Below, in pieces: positions 19,281-27,762 of a DNA stretch of 64,000 nucleotides. Source of the DNA: Sphingobacterium sp. SRCM116780 (GTDB lineage: Bacteria > Bacteroidota > Bacteroidia > Sphingobacteriales > Sphingobacteriaceae). Numbering within the stretch: the first letter of the stretch is position 1; each line of letters begins with the position of its first letter. The stretch is from contig NZ_CP090446.1 of the NCBI RefSeq assembly GCF_021442025.1, forward strand, positions 2,666,001-2,730,000, given 5' to 3'. The position numbers and the translations under genes were made by a program. A model generated the notes under the pieces. It did no database searches. It saw only the letters and a program-made list of their open reading frames with translations, and was not told the DNA's origin.

Positions 19281-19304
19281 AAAACAGACAAGTCTGTCTG
19301 TTTT
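19281..19304. promoter_or_regulatory. Palindrome upstream of tetR, candidate TetR operator
   Basis: AAAACAGACA (19281-19290) and TGTCTGTTTT (19295-19304) form a perfect 10 bp inverted repeat around AGTC. It ends 13 bp before the TAnnTTTG -7 element and so covers the -33 zone of the tetR promoter, which suits autorepression. The T-rich right arm means it could also terminate the preceding gene, about 94 bp upstream. Confidence 0.55.
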
Positions 19305-19317
19305 AAAATATTTATTG

Positions 19318-19325
19318 TAATTTTG
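19318..19325 (+). promoter_or_regulatory. Bacteroidota -7 promoter element (TAATTTTG) for tetR
   Basis: TAATTTTG fits the TAnnTTTG consensus of the Bacteroidota housekeeping sigma factor, and it lies 25 bp before the tetR start codon. The expected -33 position falls in the right arm of the palindrome at 19281-19304, so regulator binding would block polymerase. Confidence 0.5.
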
Positions 19326-19350
19326 GATCATTATACATGATATTCATATA

Positions 19351-19881
19351 ATGAGTAATCCAAAAGAACGTATTCTAACAATTGCATTATCTCTTTTTCA
19401 TCAACAGGGATATAATAGAACAGGTATCAATCAGATCATTGCCGATGCAAAAGTAGCTAAAGCTAGTTTTTATCAGCACTTCAAATCGAAGGATGAGCTT
19501 TGTGTTGCCTACCTGAACCATAGACATATGTATTGGTTTTCTGAACTACATCTTTTTACTGAAAAGTTCCATTCAAGTAAGGAAAAGATTATAGCTTCTT
19601 TTGATTTCTTGATTCACATGAATGATCAAGAAGATTTCAGAGGCTGTAGTTTCTTAAATATTTTATCAGAGATCAGTAAAGATCAGCCAGAGATTCTGCA
19701 TGAAATTCAAAGTCATAAAAAAGATTTGAGAATGTTTTTTCAACAACTTACCTCAAAAATTGAACTTTCAGAACAGGTCTATCTTTTATTCGAAGCTGCC
19801 TTAATTGAGAGTCAACTGTTTCGTTCGAATGAACTGATCGAACGTAGTAAATCCATTATCAATAAACTAATCAAAAATTAA
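19351..19881 (+). CDS. TetR/AcrR family transcriptional regulator
   Basis: The 176-residue protein begins with a TetR helix-turn-helix: RILTIALSLFHQQGYNRTGINQIIADAKVAKASFYQHFKSKDELCVAYL (about 7-55). It is followed by a variable helical ligand domain. The C-terminal domain includes MNDQEDFRGCSFLNILSEIS, a pattern common in the TetR subgroup with a Cys in the pocket. It stops 2 bp before the DUF1348 gene, so the two are co-transcribed and that gene is the most likely target. A palindrome overlaps its promoter. Confidence 0.9.
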   Translation: MSNPKERILTIALSLFHQQGYNRTGINQIIADAKVAKASFYQHFKSKDELCVAYLNHRHMYWFSELHLFTEKFHSSKEKIIASFDFLIHMNDQEDFRGCSFLNILSEISKDQPEILHEIQSHKKDLRMFFQQLTSKIELSEQVYLLFEAALIESQLFRSNELIERSKSIINKLIKN

Positions 19882-19883
19882 TC

Positions 19884-20294
19884 ATGGAAAAAAGATATCC
19901 TCTTCCTCCTTTTACCGTTGAATCTGCTATGGAAAAAATTCAAAAAGCAGAAGATGCATGGAATACACAAAATCCAGAATTAGTTGCTCAGGCTTATACT
20001 GTGGATAGCGAATGGCGCAATAGAGATCTGTTTATCAACGGTCGATCAGCAATCATTTCTTTTCTGACAGATAAATGGAAAAAAGAACATAATTACAAAT
20101 TAAAGAAATCCTATTGGGCACATACCGACAACCGCATCGCTGTACGGTTTGAATATGAGTATCAAACATCCGAAGGTAACTGGTATAGAGCTTATGGCAA
20201 TGAAAATTGGGAATTTGATGAAAATGGCTATATGACTAAACGATTTGCCAGTATCAACGATCTTCATATCCAGGAAAATGAACGAAAATTGTAA
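19884..20294 (+). CDS. DUF1348 family, NTF2/SnoaL-like fold protein
   Basis: The 136-residue protein is typical of DUF1348: PPFTVESAMEKIQKAEDAWNTQNPELVAQAYTVDSEWRNRDLFINGRSAI, then LTDKWKKEHNYKLKKSYWAHTDNRIAVRFEYEY and GNWYRAYGNENWEF. The family has the NTF2-like cone fold, and its reaction is not established. It is encoded 2 bp after the TetR gene, which suggests induction by a small molecule that the regulator senses. Confidence 0.85.
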   Translation: MEKRYPLPPFTVESAMEKIQKAEDAWNTQNPELVAQAYTVDSEWRNRDLFINGRSAIISFLTDKWKKEHNYKLKKSYWAHTDNRIAVRFEYEYQTSEGNWYRAYGNENWEFDENGYMTKRFASINDLHIQENERKL

Positions 20295-20659
20295 GCTAAA
20301 TGGAGAGTGATTTGTAAGTATTGAATTTACCAAATATCTACTTTTCACTCAAATTGGGGCGTATTAATCGAAAAATCGTAGAGAAACAGAATGTCTTAAA
20401 TCTTAATTAAATACTGAGGGATTATATAGAAATATGAAGAATTTTAAAAAAAATAAAAAAATTTTAAACTTTTTTAAACGACAACTGTTCTTATTATAGA
20501 AAAACAGATACAAAATCTCCTTTCAATGGAAAGGATGCTAAGTATAAATGACGTCGTACAGTAAAAAATCCAAATGTCTTCATCAACTTTGGATGACGAA
20601 ACAAAAAAGAGGAAACGATAAGAAACAAAAAAATTTACTGTGCAGCAAAACGCCAAGAT

Positions 20660-20688
20660 AAAGGGTCTAATGAAAATTAGGCCCTTTT
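20660..20688. terminator. Hairpin with T-rich end, terminator-like
   Basis: AAAGGGTCTAAT (20660-20671) pairs with ATTAGGCCCTTT (20676-20687) around GAAA, with one G-T wobble, and is followed by TTTT-like sequence. It could end transcripts from the tetR-DUF1348 operon, though it lies 365 bp beyond the stop. Confidence 0.5.
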
Positions 20689-20696
20689 GATTTACA

Positions 20697-20727
20697 AGAA
20701 AACCACATCTCCCGATATGGCTTTCTA
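20697..20727. repeat. Diverged copy of the 702-737 hairpin
   Basis: The sequence AAGAAAACCACATC, loop TCCC, GATATGGCTTTCTAT matches the hairpin at 702-737 with a few changes in both arms, and both copies are followed by AA(G/A)CATATGAT. The stem here has two wobble or mismatch positions. It looks like a member of a dispersed terminator-type repeat. Confidence 0.5.
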
Positions 20728-21033
20728 TAAACATATGATAATTAAACAGTAAACGGATCAAGCGGAATTGTTGGGAGGAATACTTTTAGGCACACAATTT
20801 CATTCTAATTTCAGATACCTCGAAAAAACTTACAAAGTATTGTCAAGTAGCTTTATAAATCATACAATCTTAATACTTTTTTCCATTTTAGATAGAAAAT
20901 ATAGCTATCTGAGAGAAAAGCATCCAATAGATCTTCTGTCTTCTTCAATCATTAATGGATTTTATCTGAGTTTAAAATCCATGATTGTACCAATCAAGCT
21001 GATTATTCTTGTAAAATCATACTTCTGAGCCGC

Positions 21034-21075
21034 GGATAAAGCAGGGACTAGGCAGGGATAAAGCGTATGCTAGGC
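21034..21075. repeat. Two tandem ~22 bp repeat units (GGATAAAGC...CTAGGC)
   Basis: GGATAAAGC-AGGGA-CTAGGC (21034-21053) is followed two bases later by GGATAAAGC-GTATG-CTAGGC (21056-21075). The outer 15 of 20 bases are identical and the middle five differ. Function is unknown. Confidence 0.6.
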
Positions 21076-21440
21076 GTTGTAAAAGCGTTTCCTCGAGAAG
21101 AACCATCATAGCATATGATTTGCACAGATAAATTGTAGGTTAAGCATGTTGAATCGATACGCGTGTACCTTGATGGTTATCTGTAGTACGCTCATAGGAT
21201 GAGTCTAGAACAACTGTCGATCAACTGTTTTTTAAGTATGTTTCAGTTATTGTTCAAGTTGGTTCTGAAAGTGTTTCAAAACTGACTTGACTATGCTTTG
21301 ATTGGGGAAAGAGTCTTACTTGCCTTGTTTTTGAAGATATATGGAATAGAGGCCTTACAACTACCACAGGTCGGGTAAGACACAACTGTAGCTGTATCGT
21401 AGTATGTACGGATCAGTATCGAACATTGTTGGCACTTCTA

Positions 21441-21480
21441 TGGACTTTAAAGGACTTGCATGGACTTTCAAGGACTTTTG
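21441..21480. repeat. Four copies of a 10 bp GGACTT repeat
   Basis: GGACTT occurs at 21442, 21452, 21462 and 21472, exactly 10 bases apart, within two near-identical 20-mers (TGGACTTTAAAGGACTTGCA and TGGACTTTCAAGGACTTTTG). GGCACTT one step earlier may be a decayed fifth copy. A 10 bp period places each copy on the same face of the helix, as in protein-array binding sites or curved DNA. Confidence 0.6.
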
Positions 21481-21615
21481 ATATGCGAAGAGAGGGTAGA
21501 AAACCTCTTGATTCCAATTCGATATTTTCATATTCGGATGGAACGATATTCTTTGATGAAGCTAAATTAAGAATTATTTAAATATCTCCCAACAATTTCA
21601 CTTGATCCCAGTAAA

Positions 21616-22047
21616 CTACTTATAAGAGTTGATCGATTTAGACACCTTCCAGCTTCCACCTTCGTTAACCAAGGTCACAAGATCTGTTTTGGTAAAATCT
21701 TCAAACTGCATCGTTACTTTAGCGATCATATAATCAGCAGATGTTTCAATAATCTGGATATTCGTTTTACAATTCATCTTCTCTCCTTTTTGTTTTTTCA
21801 AGAATGCGATGACTTCTGAGCGGCTATTCGTTTTTCCGTTTTCACCTTGTATCTTTTGGCTAAAATCAGATCCAAACAATTGTTCTACTCCTGCTGACTG
21901 TCCCTCTGTCATAACCGAAACATAGCTGTCAATAGCCAAGTTTGCTGTGGATAGCTTAAGCATACCTTTTTCTGGTTTCTCTGCGGCCATTGTACATGTT
22001 GATACTGCGATTAAAGCTGCTGTGAATGTTTTTACTAAAGTTTTCAT
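21616..22047 (-). CDS. Secreted NTF2-like (putative lumazine-binding type) small protein
   Basis: The 143-residue protein has a signal peptide (1-21, ending near TCTMAA). Its body has the NTF2-like pattern of the putative lumazine-binding family: LAIDSYVSVMTEGQSAGVEQLFGSDFSQKIQ and later YMIAKVTMQFEDFTKTDLVTLVNEGGSWKVSKSINSY. Such domains bind small ligands or serve as secreted accessory proteins; no reaction can be assigned. It stands alone, divergent from the hydrolase gene that starts 170 bp away. Confidence 0.75.
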   Translation of the reverse strand: MKTLVKTFTAALIAVSTCTMAAEKPEKGMLKLSTANLAIDSYVSVMTEGQSAGVEQLFGSDFSQKIQGENGKTNSRSEVIAFLKKQKGEKMNCKTNIQIIETSADYMIAKVTMQFEDFTKTDLVTLVNEGGSWKVSKSINSYK

Positions 22048-22217
22048 AATGCTTTTATTTTTATGTTCGTTTTGTTCTTATTTGTTGATTCAAAATTAGA
22101 ACAAGTAACGTCCTTAGCCTACAGACTTTAGACGAATACAAATAAAAACTCGGTAAATAGTGGATATCGACAGGTAAATTACTTTTTTTATTAACTTGAA
22201 AACTAAATATATTAAAT

Positions 22218-23156
22218 ATGCTTTTTGGAAAGATTAAAATCGTTCTCACGTTAGTGCTTACTACATTTTCTCTATTGATTTTTGCCCAAGACATTTATAC
22301 CAAAACTTATGGCGATAAAAATAAACCTGCCATCATTTACATACATGGCGGCCCAAGAGGTAATGCTACGCTATTTGAGGGTACGACTGCTCAAACACTT
22401 GCAGATAAGGGTTACTTTGTAATTGTTTATGACAGACGAGGTGAAGGAAGATCGAGCGATCCGAATGCGAAACTTACTTTCGAAGAAGCTTTTAATGATT
22501 TAAATGGAGTGATTTTGAAATATGGTTTAAAAAAAGTGACTATAATCGGACATAGTTTTGGAGGTCTTGTTTCCACATTGTACACCAATAAATATCCTGA
22601 AAAAGTTGATCGCTTAATTTTAGTGGGTGCTTTGTTTGCTCAACAGGAAAGTTATGACCATATCTTGAAAACCGGACTTAAAAAAGCACAACAAAATCAC
22701 GATAAGCAAACGATTCAAAGAATAAATACTATAAATAAATTAGATAAAAAAAGTGCTGCCTATAGAAAACAAGTTTATGAAGTTGCCTCTTATTTCGGAT
22801 ATTTTAATATGCCAAACCCAACGACTGAGTCCAAATTGATCAATAAAAGTTATACAGAAAGTGAATACTCAAAATCCAACATCAGAAATGACGAAGCTCC
22901 ACTTCTTTTTTATAAAAATGAAAAGCAGGTGAATATCGATACCAAGGCTATTCTGAAAAAAATTAAAGTGAAAAAGGTAAAATTATCTGCTATATATGGG
23001 AAGCAAGACGGAATTTTTTCGGAGAAGCAAATTTTATCCTTAAGAAAGATCGTGGGTGAGGCTAATTTTTACAGCATTGAAAATTGTTCCCATTATCCAT
23101 TTGTGGATCAACAACATGAATTTCTTGAGGATTTACAGGTGATTCTCGTTCGCTAA
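22218..23156 (+). CDS. Secreted alpha/beta hydrolase
   Basis: The protein has a signal peptide (about 1-24) and an alpha/beta-hydrolase fold. It carries the oxyanion motif HGGP (43-46), the nucleophile elbow GHSFGG with Ser113, an acid in YGKQDGIFSE, and His in NCSHYPFVDQ near the C-terminus. Together these complete a Ser-Asp-His triad. HGGP and the YDRRGEGRS motif are shared with proline iminopeptidases and related esterases, but the substrate cannot be told. It is followed by a clear terminator at 23252-23280. Confidence 0.85.
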   Translation: MLFGKIKIVLTLVLTTFSLLIFAQDIYTKTYGDKNKPAIIYIHGGPRGNATLFEGTTAQTLADKGYFVIVYDRRGEGRSSDPNAKLTFEEAFNDLNGVILKYGLKKVTIIGHSFGGLVSTLYTNKYPEKVDRLILVGALFAQQESYDHILKTGLKKAQQNHDKQTIQRINTINKLDKKSAAYRKQVYEVASYFGYFNMPNPTTESKLINKSYTESEYSKSNIRNDEAPLLFYKNEKQVNIDTKAILKKIKVKKVKLSAIYGKQDGIFSEKQILSLRKIVGEANFYSIENCSHYPFVDQQHEFLEDLQVILVR

Positions 23157-23251
23157 GTATTAGACATCTCAAACAAGAATCATTAATCTGCTGTGGCTAA
23201 TAAAGAAACCCTATTTTTTCCAGATAATAATGATCATCAATGTTTAAGTTA

Positions 23252-23280
23252 AAAAAGGAAGACCGAAAGTCTTCCTTTTT
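23252..23280. terminator. Rho-independent terminator
   Basis: AAAAAGGAAGAC (23252-23263) pairs perfectly with GTCTTCCTTTTT (23269-23280) around CGAAA and ends in a T-run. It lies about 95 bp after the hydrolase stop and serves that gene. The A-run on the left allows it to work for the converging small gene as well. Confidence 0.85.
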
Positions 23281-23394
23281 TAACAATCTATAATTTGATT
23301 AGATAATAGACTTTCAACAATAGAAATTCCATTATTATATTATTTTATTCAGCTTTTGCTAGACATACACCAATGACTATGCTTAAGATTTTTA

Positions 23395-23622
23395 TTAATT
23401 ATAATTGTTGACCCAAATGTACATTTGGGTTTTCGCCCAAGCAAGGGAATCTTCTAAGCTCCATCCATTTGACATCGCATAATTAAATGCTTGATTGTAG
23501 ACCTTAAATGGATTTGTAGGCACAAGCTGTGAAGCAGCTACTTTTCTTTGCTCACGAGATGAAGAAGATGTAAATCTTACACATGACATAAGCGTAATTA
23601 CTGATGACATCATTTTTTTCAT
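23395..23622 (-). CDS. Small putative lipoprotein, 75 residues
   Basis: The short frame starts MKKMMSSVITLMSC, which could be a brief lipoprotein signal with Cys14. It continues with a hydrophilic stretch and a C-terminal part rich in Trp, Tyr and Asn (FNYAMSNGWSLEDSLAWAKTQMYIW), a protein-like composition. It stands between a terminator and amt, on the same strand as amt. No family is recognised and the gene may not be real. Confidence 0.45.
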   Translation of the reverse strand: MKKMMSSVITLMSCVRFTSSSSREQRKVAASQLVPTNPFKVYNQAFNYAMSNGWSLEDSLAWAKTQMYIWVNNYN

Positions 23623-23748
23623 AACTGTATTTTTTTATTTAAAATCATATATCTATCATAGATAGAAATCTACATACATTGTACTTTCAAAAAACAACCG
23701 ATTCATATTTGTATACCAGGCGTAAATATTTACCAGATATTCTTAATC

Positions 23749-25053
23749 CTACAATTCTTCATCATGTTGTGTTCTATCCAAACCAAGTTCTTCTTCGTTT
23801 TCATGTACACGAAGCGGCGTAATCATATCTGTTATTTTAATAAGTAGTAAGGATCCAAAAAAAGCAAAAATAGATACTGCAATAAGAGCCACAAGGTGAG
23901 CAATAAACAGCTTAGTTTCTCCAAAATATAATCCATTGGTGGTGACTACACTATTCACATTACTATTCGCAAAAACTCCAGTCAGTACCATACCAACCAT
24001 TCCTCCTACACCATGGCACGGAAAGACATCTAGCGTATCGTCGATGCGCGTTTTACTGCGGAGAAATACAACCAGATTGCTGACAAGAGCTGCTATCAGA
24101 CCGATGACGATTGAATGCGGGATACTGACAAATCCAGCTCCTGGCGTAATGGCAACCAGCCCAACTACCGCCCCAATACAAGCACCCATTGCAGATGGTT
24201 TTTTCCCACGGATGATATCCACAAATATCCAAGCGATGGAAGCCACTGCAGAAGCGATAGTGGTCGTTGCAAATGCGTATGCTGCCAAACTATTTGCACC
24301 ACCTGCTGAACCCGCATTGAAACCAAACCATCCAAACCATAGAAGTGCTGTCCCTAAAATCACGTAACTAATACGGGCTGGTGAATGCGTAGGTGTTTTA
24401 CGTCCTTTAAGGTATATTGCTGAAGCCAAAGCTGCCCATCCTGCCGACATATGAACAACAGTTCCTCCTGCAAAGTCTAAAACTCCAAATTTTGCCAAAA
24501 TACCTTCTGGATGCCAAGTTGCATGCGCCAGTGGCATGTAGATAAATATGCTGAACAAGATAATGAACACCATAAAGGAGTTGAACCGAACGCGCTCAGC
24601 AAAAGCTCCTGTAATCAGTGCGGGTGTGATGATGGCAAACTTGAGCTGAAACATCGCAAAAAGTACGAGTGGGATTGTCGGTAAGGCCGACCAAGTCACG
24701 TTACCTAACATCCCTTTCATCATATAGAATGTTCGAGGATCTCCAATAATACCTCCAATATCATCTCCAAAAGCTAAGCTAAAGCCAAAGATCACCCAAA
24801 GAACAGAAATAAGACACATACAGATAAAACTCTGCATCATCGTGGAAATCACATTCTTCTTACTGACCATCCCTCCATAAAAGAATGCCAAACCTGGCGT
24901 CATAATTAAAACTAAAGCAGATGATGTGAGCAACCAAGCTGTATCTCCGGAGTCAATCTTCACCCCTTCCAAGTTGACAACTTCTAGGGATGGTGTGAGT
25001 AAGCCGATGATAGCCAAAAAAATCAAAATAACAAGTGGAACAAATTTTTTCAT
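23749..25053 (-). CDS. amtB: Ammonium transporter, Amt/Rh family
   Basis: The 434-residue protein has a signal-like first helix and about eleven membrane segments. It carries the Amt signatures DTAWLLTSSALVLIMTPGLAFFYGGMV, DFAGGTVVHMSAGWAAL (first pore histidine) and DTLDVFPCHGVGGMVG (second pore histidine). It moves ammonium across the inner membrane. The C-terminal tail is short and acidic (ENEEELGLDRTQHDEEL). It is divergent from a porin gene across a 307 bp AT-rich region. No glnK-type PII gene is next to it in this window, which is unusual for bacterial amt loci. Confidence 0.93.
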   Translation of the reverse strand: MKKFVPLVILIFLAIIGLLTPSLEVVNLEGVKIDSGDTAWLLTSSALVLIMTPGLAFFYGGMVSKKNVISTMMQSFICMCLISVLWVIFGFSLAFGDDIGGIIGDPRTFYMMKGMLGNVTWSALPTIPLVLFAMFQLKFAIITPALITGAFAERVRFNSFMVFIILFSIFIYMPLAHATWHPEGILAKFGVLDFAGGTVVHMSAGWAALASAIYLKGRKTPTHSPARISYVILGTALLWFGWFGFNAGSAGGANSLAAYAFATTTIASAVASIAWIFVDIIRGKKPSAMGACIGAVVGLVAITPGAGFVSIPHSIVIGLIAALVSNLVVFLRSKTRIDDTLDVFPCHGVGGMVGMVLTGVFANSNVNSVVTTNGLYFGETKLFIAHLVALIAVSIFAFFGSLLLIKITDMITPLRVHENEEELGLDRTQHDEEL

Positions 25054-25137
25054 AGGTTTTTATTTTAAATTTTAACAAACAACAACTGTTTTACATACAA
25101 ATTAATCAATAAGACTTTAAAATATTTTAATATGATT

Positions 25138-25166
25138 CAAATATAGTATCAAAAAATTGAAAAATC
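25138..25166 (-). promoter_or_regulatory. Promoter for amtB in the divergent amtB/porin region
   Basis: On the minus strand TATATTTG (25145-25138) fits the -7 consensus, and a TTG at 25168-25166 sits about 20 bp upstream as the -33. It would start transcription about 80 bp before the amtB ATG. The rest of the 25054-25360 region is over 80% A+T by eye and shows no equally good plus-strand promoter. Confidence 0.5.
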
Positions 25167-25360
25167 AATAAAAATTAAAATAAAATCATATATTTACAAT
25201 ATAATATCTACAAAAACACTAAAAATACACTAAACAAATATCAAAAACAGTAAATTTTATTATTAAAAAACGAAAAACAACAAACTAAAAAATAAAAAAT
25301 AGAATATTTTAATGTTTTTTAAATAAAAAACAATCAATTCACCTGTTTAAAACTTAAAAA

Positions 25361-26416
25361 ATGAAAAAATCAACCCTTACCACAATCATTTTGCTGTTAA
25401 TTACGATTACAATCTATGCACAAACTGAAAAAAGTCAGCTATTAGGTCTGGAAATATCAGGTTCTGTAGACACCTATTGGAAGTATGACTTTCAAAAACA
25501 ACCAAATATCAACACCTATTTTACAGAGGATAATAACTCTGTATCGATTGGAATGGTTGACCTTGCCCTTAAAAAAACTACTGGAAAAGCTTCTTTCGTT
25601 GGGGAATTATCGTTTGGACCAAGAGGACAGTACCGTTCTATTCTTAATGGAGACGGGCAAAGTGGCGATGATAAAAATAGTTTTCATATTCAGAATCTTT
25701 ATATATCCTATGCATTAACAGAAAAACTGACCATGACAGCCGGATTCATGGGCACGTTTGTCGGTTATGAGGTTATCAACCCGTCATTCAACTTTCACTA
25801 TTCTACTTCTTATCTATTTGGAGCAGGTCCGTTTCAAGACGCCGGATTAAAAGCACAATATGCCTTTTCTGATCAAGTAGGTCTTATGGTTGGGATCTTT
25901 AATGATTGGAATGTATATCAAGATCTCAATGGAGTGTCCCACTTTGGCTCACAGTTATCTATAACTCCTAATGACAAATCAAGTTTTTATCTTAATTTTT
26001 TAACAGGTTCTTCACAAGGGGGTGCCAGCAATTACAGTTCAGGAACTTTAATTGATTTTGTAGGTAACCATTCCTTTTCTCCAATGTTTTCTCTAGGCGC
26101 AAATGCGACTGAATACAATAGAAAAGGAGAAGGTGGCTATTCGGGAATCTCTCTTTACCCAAAGGTCAATATAAATGAAAATATAGGAATAGGTATCCGT
26201 GGAGAATACTTTAAAACAAAAGATGCTCCTTCCCAAGAAATTGTTGGTAATGAAATCATCTCAACAACATTGACAGCCAACTTTAAACATCATGGGTTTA
26301 CTTTTATTCCTGAAATCAGATTGGATAATAGTGACGAACAGATGTTTGTAAAACAAGATCTCTCACCATCAAAAAATGCTGGCCAATTTTCACTTGCACT
26401 AGTATATGCTTTCTAA
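25361..26416 (+). CDS. Outer-membrane beta-barrel porin (OmpL-like, porin-2 type)
   Basis: The 351-residue protein has a signal peptide (1-20) and a barrel pattern that begins LEISGSVDTYWKYDFQ and contains SVSIGMVDLALKKTTGKASFVGELSFGPRGQ, features of the 'putative beta-barrel porin-2' family. It ends in a strand with a terminal Phe (SLALVYAF), the outer-membrane assembly signal. It is divergent from amtB, which suggests that it admits a nitrogen compound across the outer membrane. That role is an inference from position. Confidence 0.8.
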   Translation: MKKSTLTTIILLLITITIYAQTEKSQLLGLEISGSVDTYWKYDFQKQPNINTYFTEDNNSVSIGMVDLALKKTTGKASFVGELSFGPRGQYRSILNGDGQSGDDKNSFHIQNLYISYALTEKLTMTAGFMGTFVGYEVINPSFNFHYSTSYLFGAGPFQDAGLKAQYAFSDQVGLMVGIFNDWNVYQDLNGVSHFGSQLSITPNDKSSFYLNFLTGSSQGGASNYSSGTLIDFVGNHSFSPMFSLGANATEYNRKGEGGYSGISLYPKVNINENIGIGIRGEYFKTKDAPSQEIVGNEIISTTLTANFKHHGFTFIPEIRLDNSDEQMFVKQDLSPSKNAGQFSLALVYAF

Positions 26417-26790
26417 TAGCAAGTTATTAATTAAAAACATGTATATCGTTTAAGTCTAAGAGAAGCTTGATCGCAATTATCAAACAGTTTTGCGACTATT
26501 GGACTTTTATGTTAAATTTGATTAACAAGTTATCCTTACACATAATATTAGATTTCTAGATGTTGCATGTGAATCTAAATTTGAAAAGAAAAACAACATC
26601 TTAATGAGCAATAATAATTTCAATTATTTTAAGTATCCTAAGCAGATTTGTTGGTCAAGAATTGTATACATAAGCTTCAATCAAAATTAACTGTCGAAAG
26701 CAAGGAGTCGCAAAAATAACTGTTTATATACATTTTAAGGAGTAAGAGCATGATCTGTATAGTAAGCCAATTACTTTAAATTAAAGCATC
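26417..26790. other. Intergenic region, nothing recognised
   Basis: These 374 bases between the porin and the hydrolase/DUF1349 pair are AT-rich. No terminator with a GC stem, no TAnnTTTG with a partner and no ORF of protein-like composition was found. Confidence 0.4.
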
Positions 26791-27753
26791 ATGGAAGAAA
26801 ATATACATCATTATCAGCAAGATCTTTTAGGGGAATCTTATGAACGAACCACACTTCATCTCAAGCATGACGATGAAGGTCCAGTTGTGGCGACCTTGGT
26901 TCGCAAAAAGAATTTCGAAAAAACAAGGAAAGCTGCATTATATGTGCATGGTTATATTGATTATTTCTTTCAAACAGAAATGGCTGAGCAATTTAATCTT
27001 CATGGTTATGATTTCTATGCATTAGATCTCCGAAAATATGGTCGTTCCTACCTCCCGCATCAATCCCTTTTTCATGTAAAGGATATAAAGGAATATGATG
27101 AAGAGATTTCCTTATCATTGGACATGATTGAAAAGGAAGGACATGATTGTGTTGTGATGTGCGGACATTCAACTGGAGGACTGACAATGACGTATTATAC
27201 GATTCGCCATCCCCATCATTCTTTAATAAAAGCACTATGGTTAAACAGTCCATTTTATGATTTCAACACGGATATGTTAACAAAAAAAATCGGTCTCCCG
27301 TTGGTTGGTGTATTAGCCAAGCTATTCCCTAACCTACGCATGCCAAATGGTTTAAATAAGCATTATGCCCGAAGCTTGCACAAAGATCATTTAGGGGAAT
27401 GGGATTTTAATTTGGATTGGAAACCCTTGGATTTCCCCTATTCATCAATCAGTTTCATCAGGGCGGTTCATCAAGTTCATCAGGTATTAGCTAGTGGCTC
27501 AAAGATCAATGTACCCACGCTAGTCATGTACAGTAAACAAAGTAAAAATCCAAAAGAATGGAGCGAAGATATAGCAAAAAGTGACTTGGTATTAAATGTA
27601 AAAGATATTGAAGAAAAGGCTAAAAAGCTATATGGGGATATTACAACGATGTCTATTGAAAATGGTATCCATGATTTAGTTTTGTCTTCAAAGGATGTTC
27701 GAAATCAGGTTTATCAATCTTTATTTTCTTGGTTACAAGAAAAGGGTGTATAA
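26791..27753 (+). CDS. Cytoplasmic alpha/beta hydrolase (serine aminopeptidase S33 / monoacylglycerol-lipase-like)
   Basis: The 320-residue protein has no signal peptide. It shows the alpha/beta-hydrolase fold with VHGYIDYF in the oxyanion-loop position, YALDLRKYGRS, the nucleophile elbow GHSTGG with Ser127, and a terminal His in ENGIHDLVLSSKDVR. The layout matches the 'serine aminopeptidase S33' group, whose members are mostly lysophospholipases or esterases. It ends 9 bp before the DUF1349 gene and is probably co-transcribed with it. Confidence 0.85.
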   Translation: MEENIHHYQQDLLGESYERTTLHLKHDDEGPVVATLVRKKNFEKTRKAALYVHGYIDYFFQTEMAEQFNLHGYDFYALDLRKYGRSYLPHQSLFHVKDIKEYDEEISLSLDMIEKEGHDCVVMCGHSTGGLTMTYYTIRHPHHSLIKALWLNSPFYDFNTDMLTKKIGLPLVGVLAKLFPNLRMPNGLNKHYARSLHKDHLGEWDFNLDWKPLDFPYSSISFIRAVHQVHQVLASGSKINVPTLVMYSKQSKNPKEWSEDIAKSDLVLNVKDIEEKAKKLYGDITTMSIENGIHDLVLSSKDVRNQVYQSLFSWLQEKGV

Positions 27754-27762
27754 TTTAAAGAT

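Larger units (their letters stand above)
20295..21615. other. 1.3 kb non-coding region with hairpins and short repeats
   Basis: No credible gene fills this stretch. The first part (20295-20500) is extremely AT-rich. Two hairpins follow (20660-20688 and 20697-20727). From about 21030 to 21500 the sequence becomes more GC-rich and repetitive without an open frame of protein-like composition. It holds a 22 bp-spaced repeat (21034-21075) and a 10 bp-period repeat (21441-21480). The GC shift without coding potential could mark a non-coding RNA or a dispersed intergenic repeat. Confidence 0.5.

Noticed and set aside
20474..20761. Minus-strand open frame of 95 codons rich in Phe and Ile
   Set aside because: It crosses two hairpins and reflects AT-rich sequence; no promoter or plausible start was seen.
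20768..21028. Plus-strand open frame of 86 codons
   Set aside because: It needs a TTG start, has biased composition and lies in a region of decayed repeats.
21034..21480. CRISPR array
   Set aside because: The repeats are too few and too short, spacing is 10-22 bp, and no cas gene is present.
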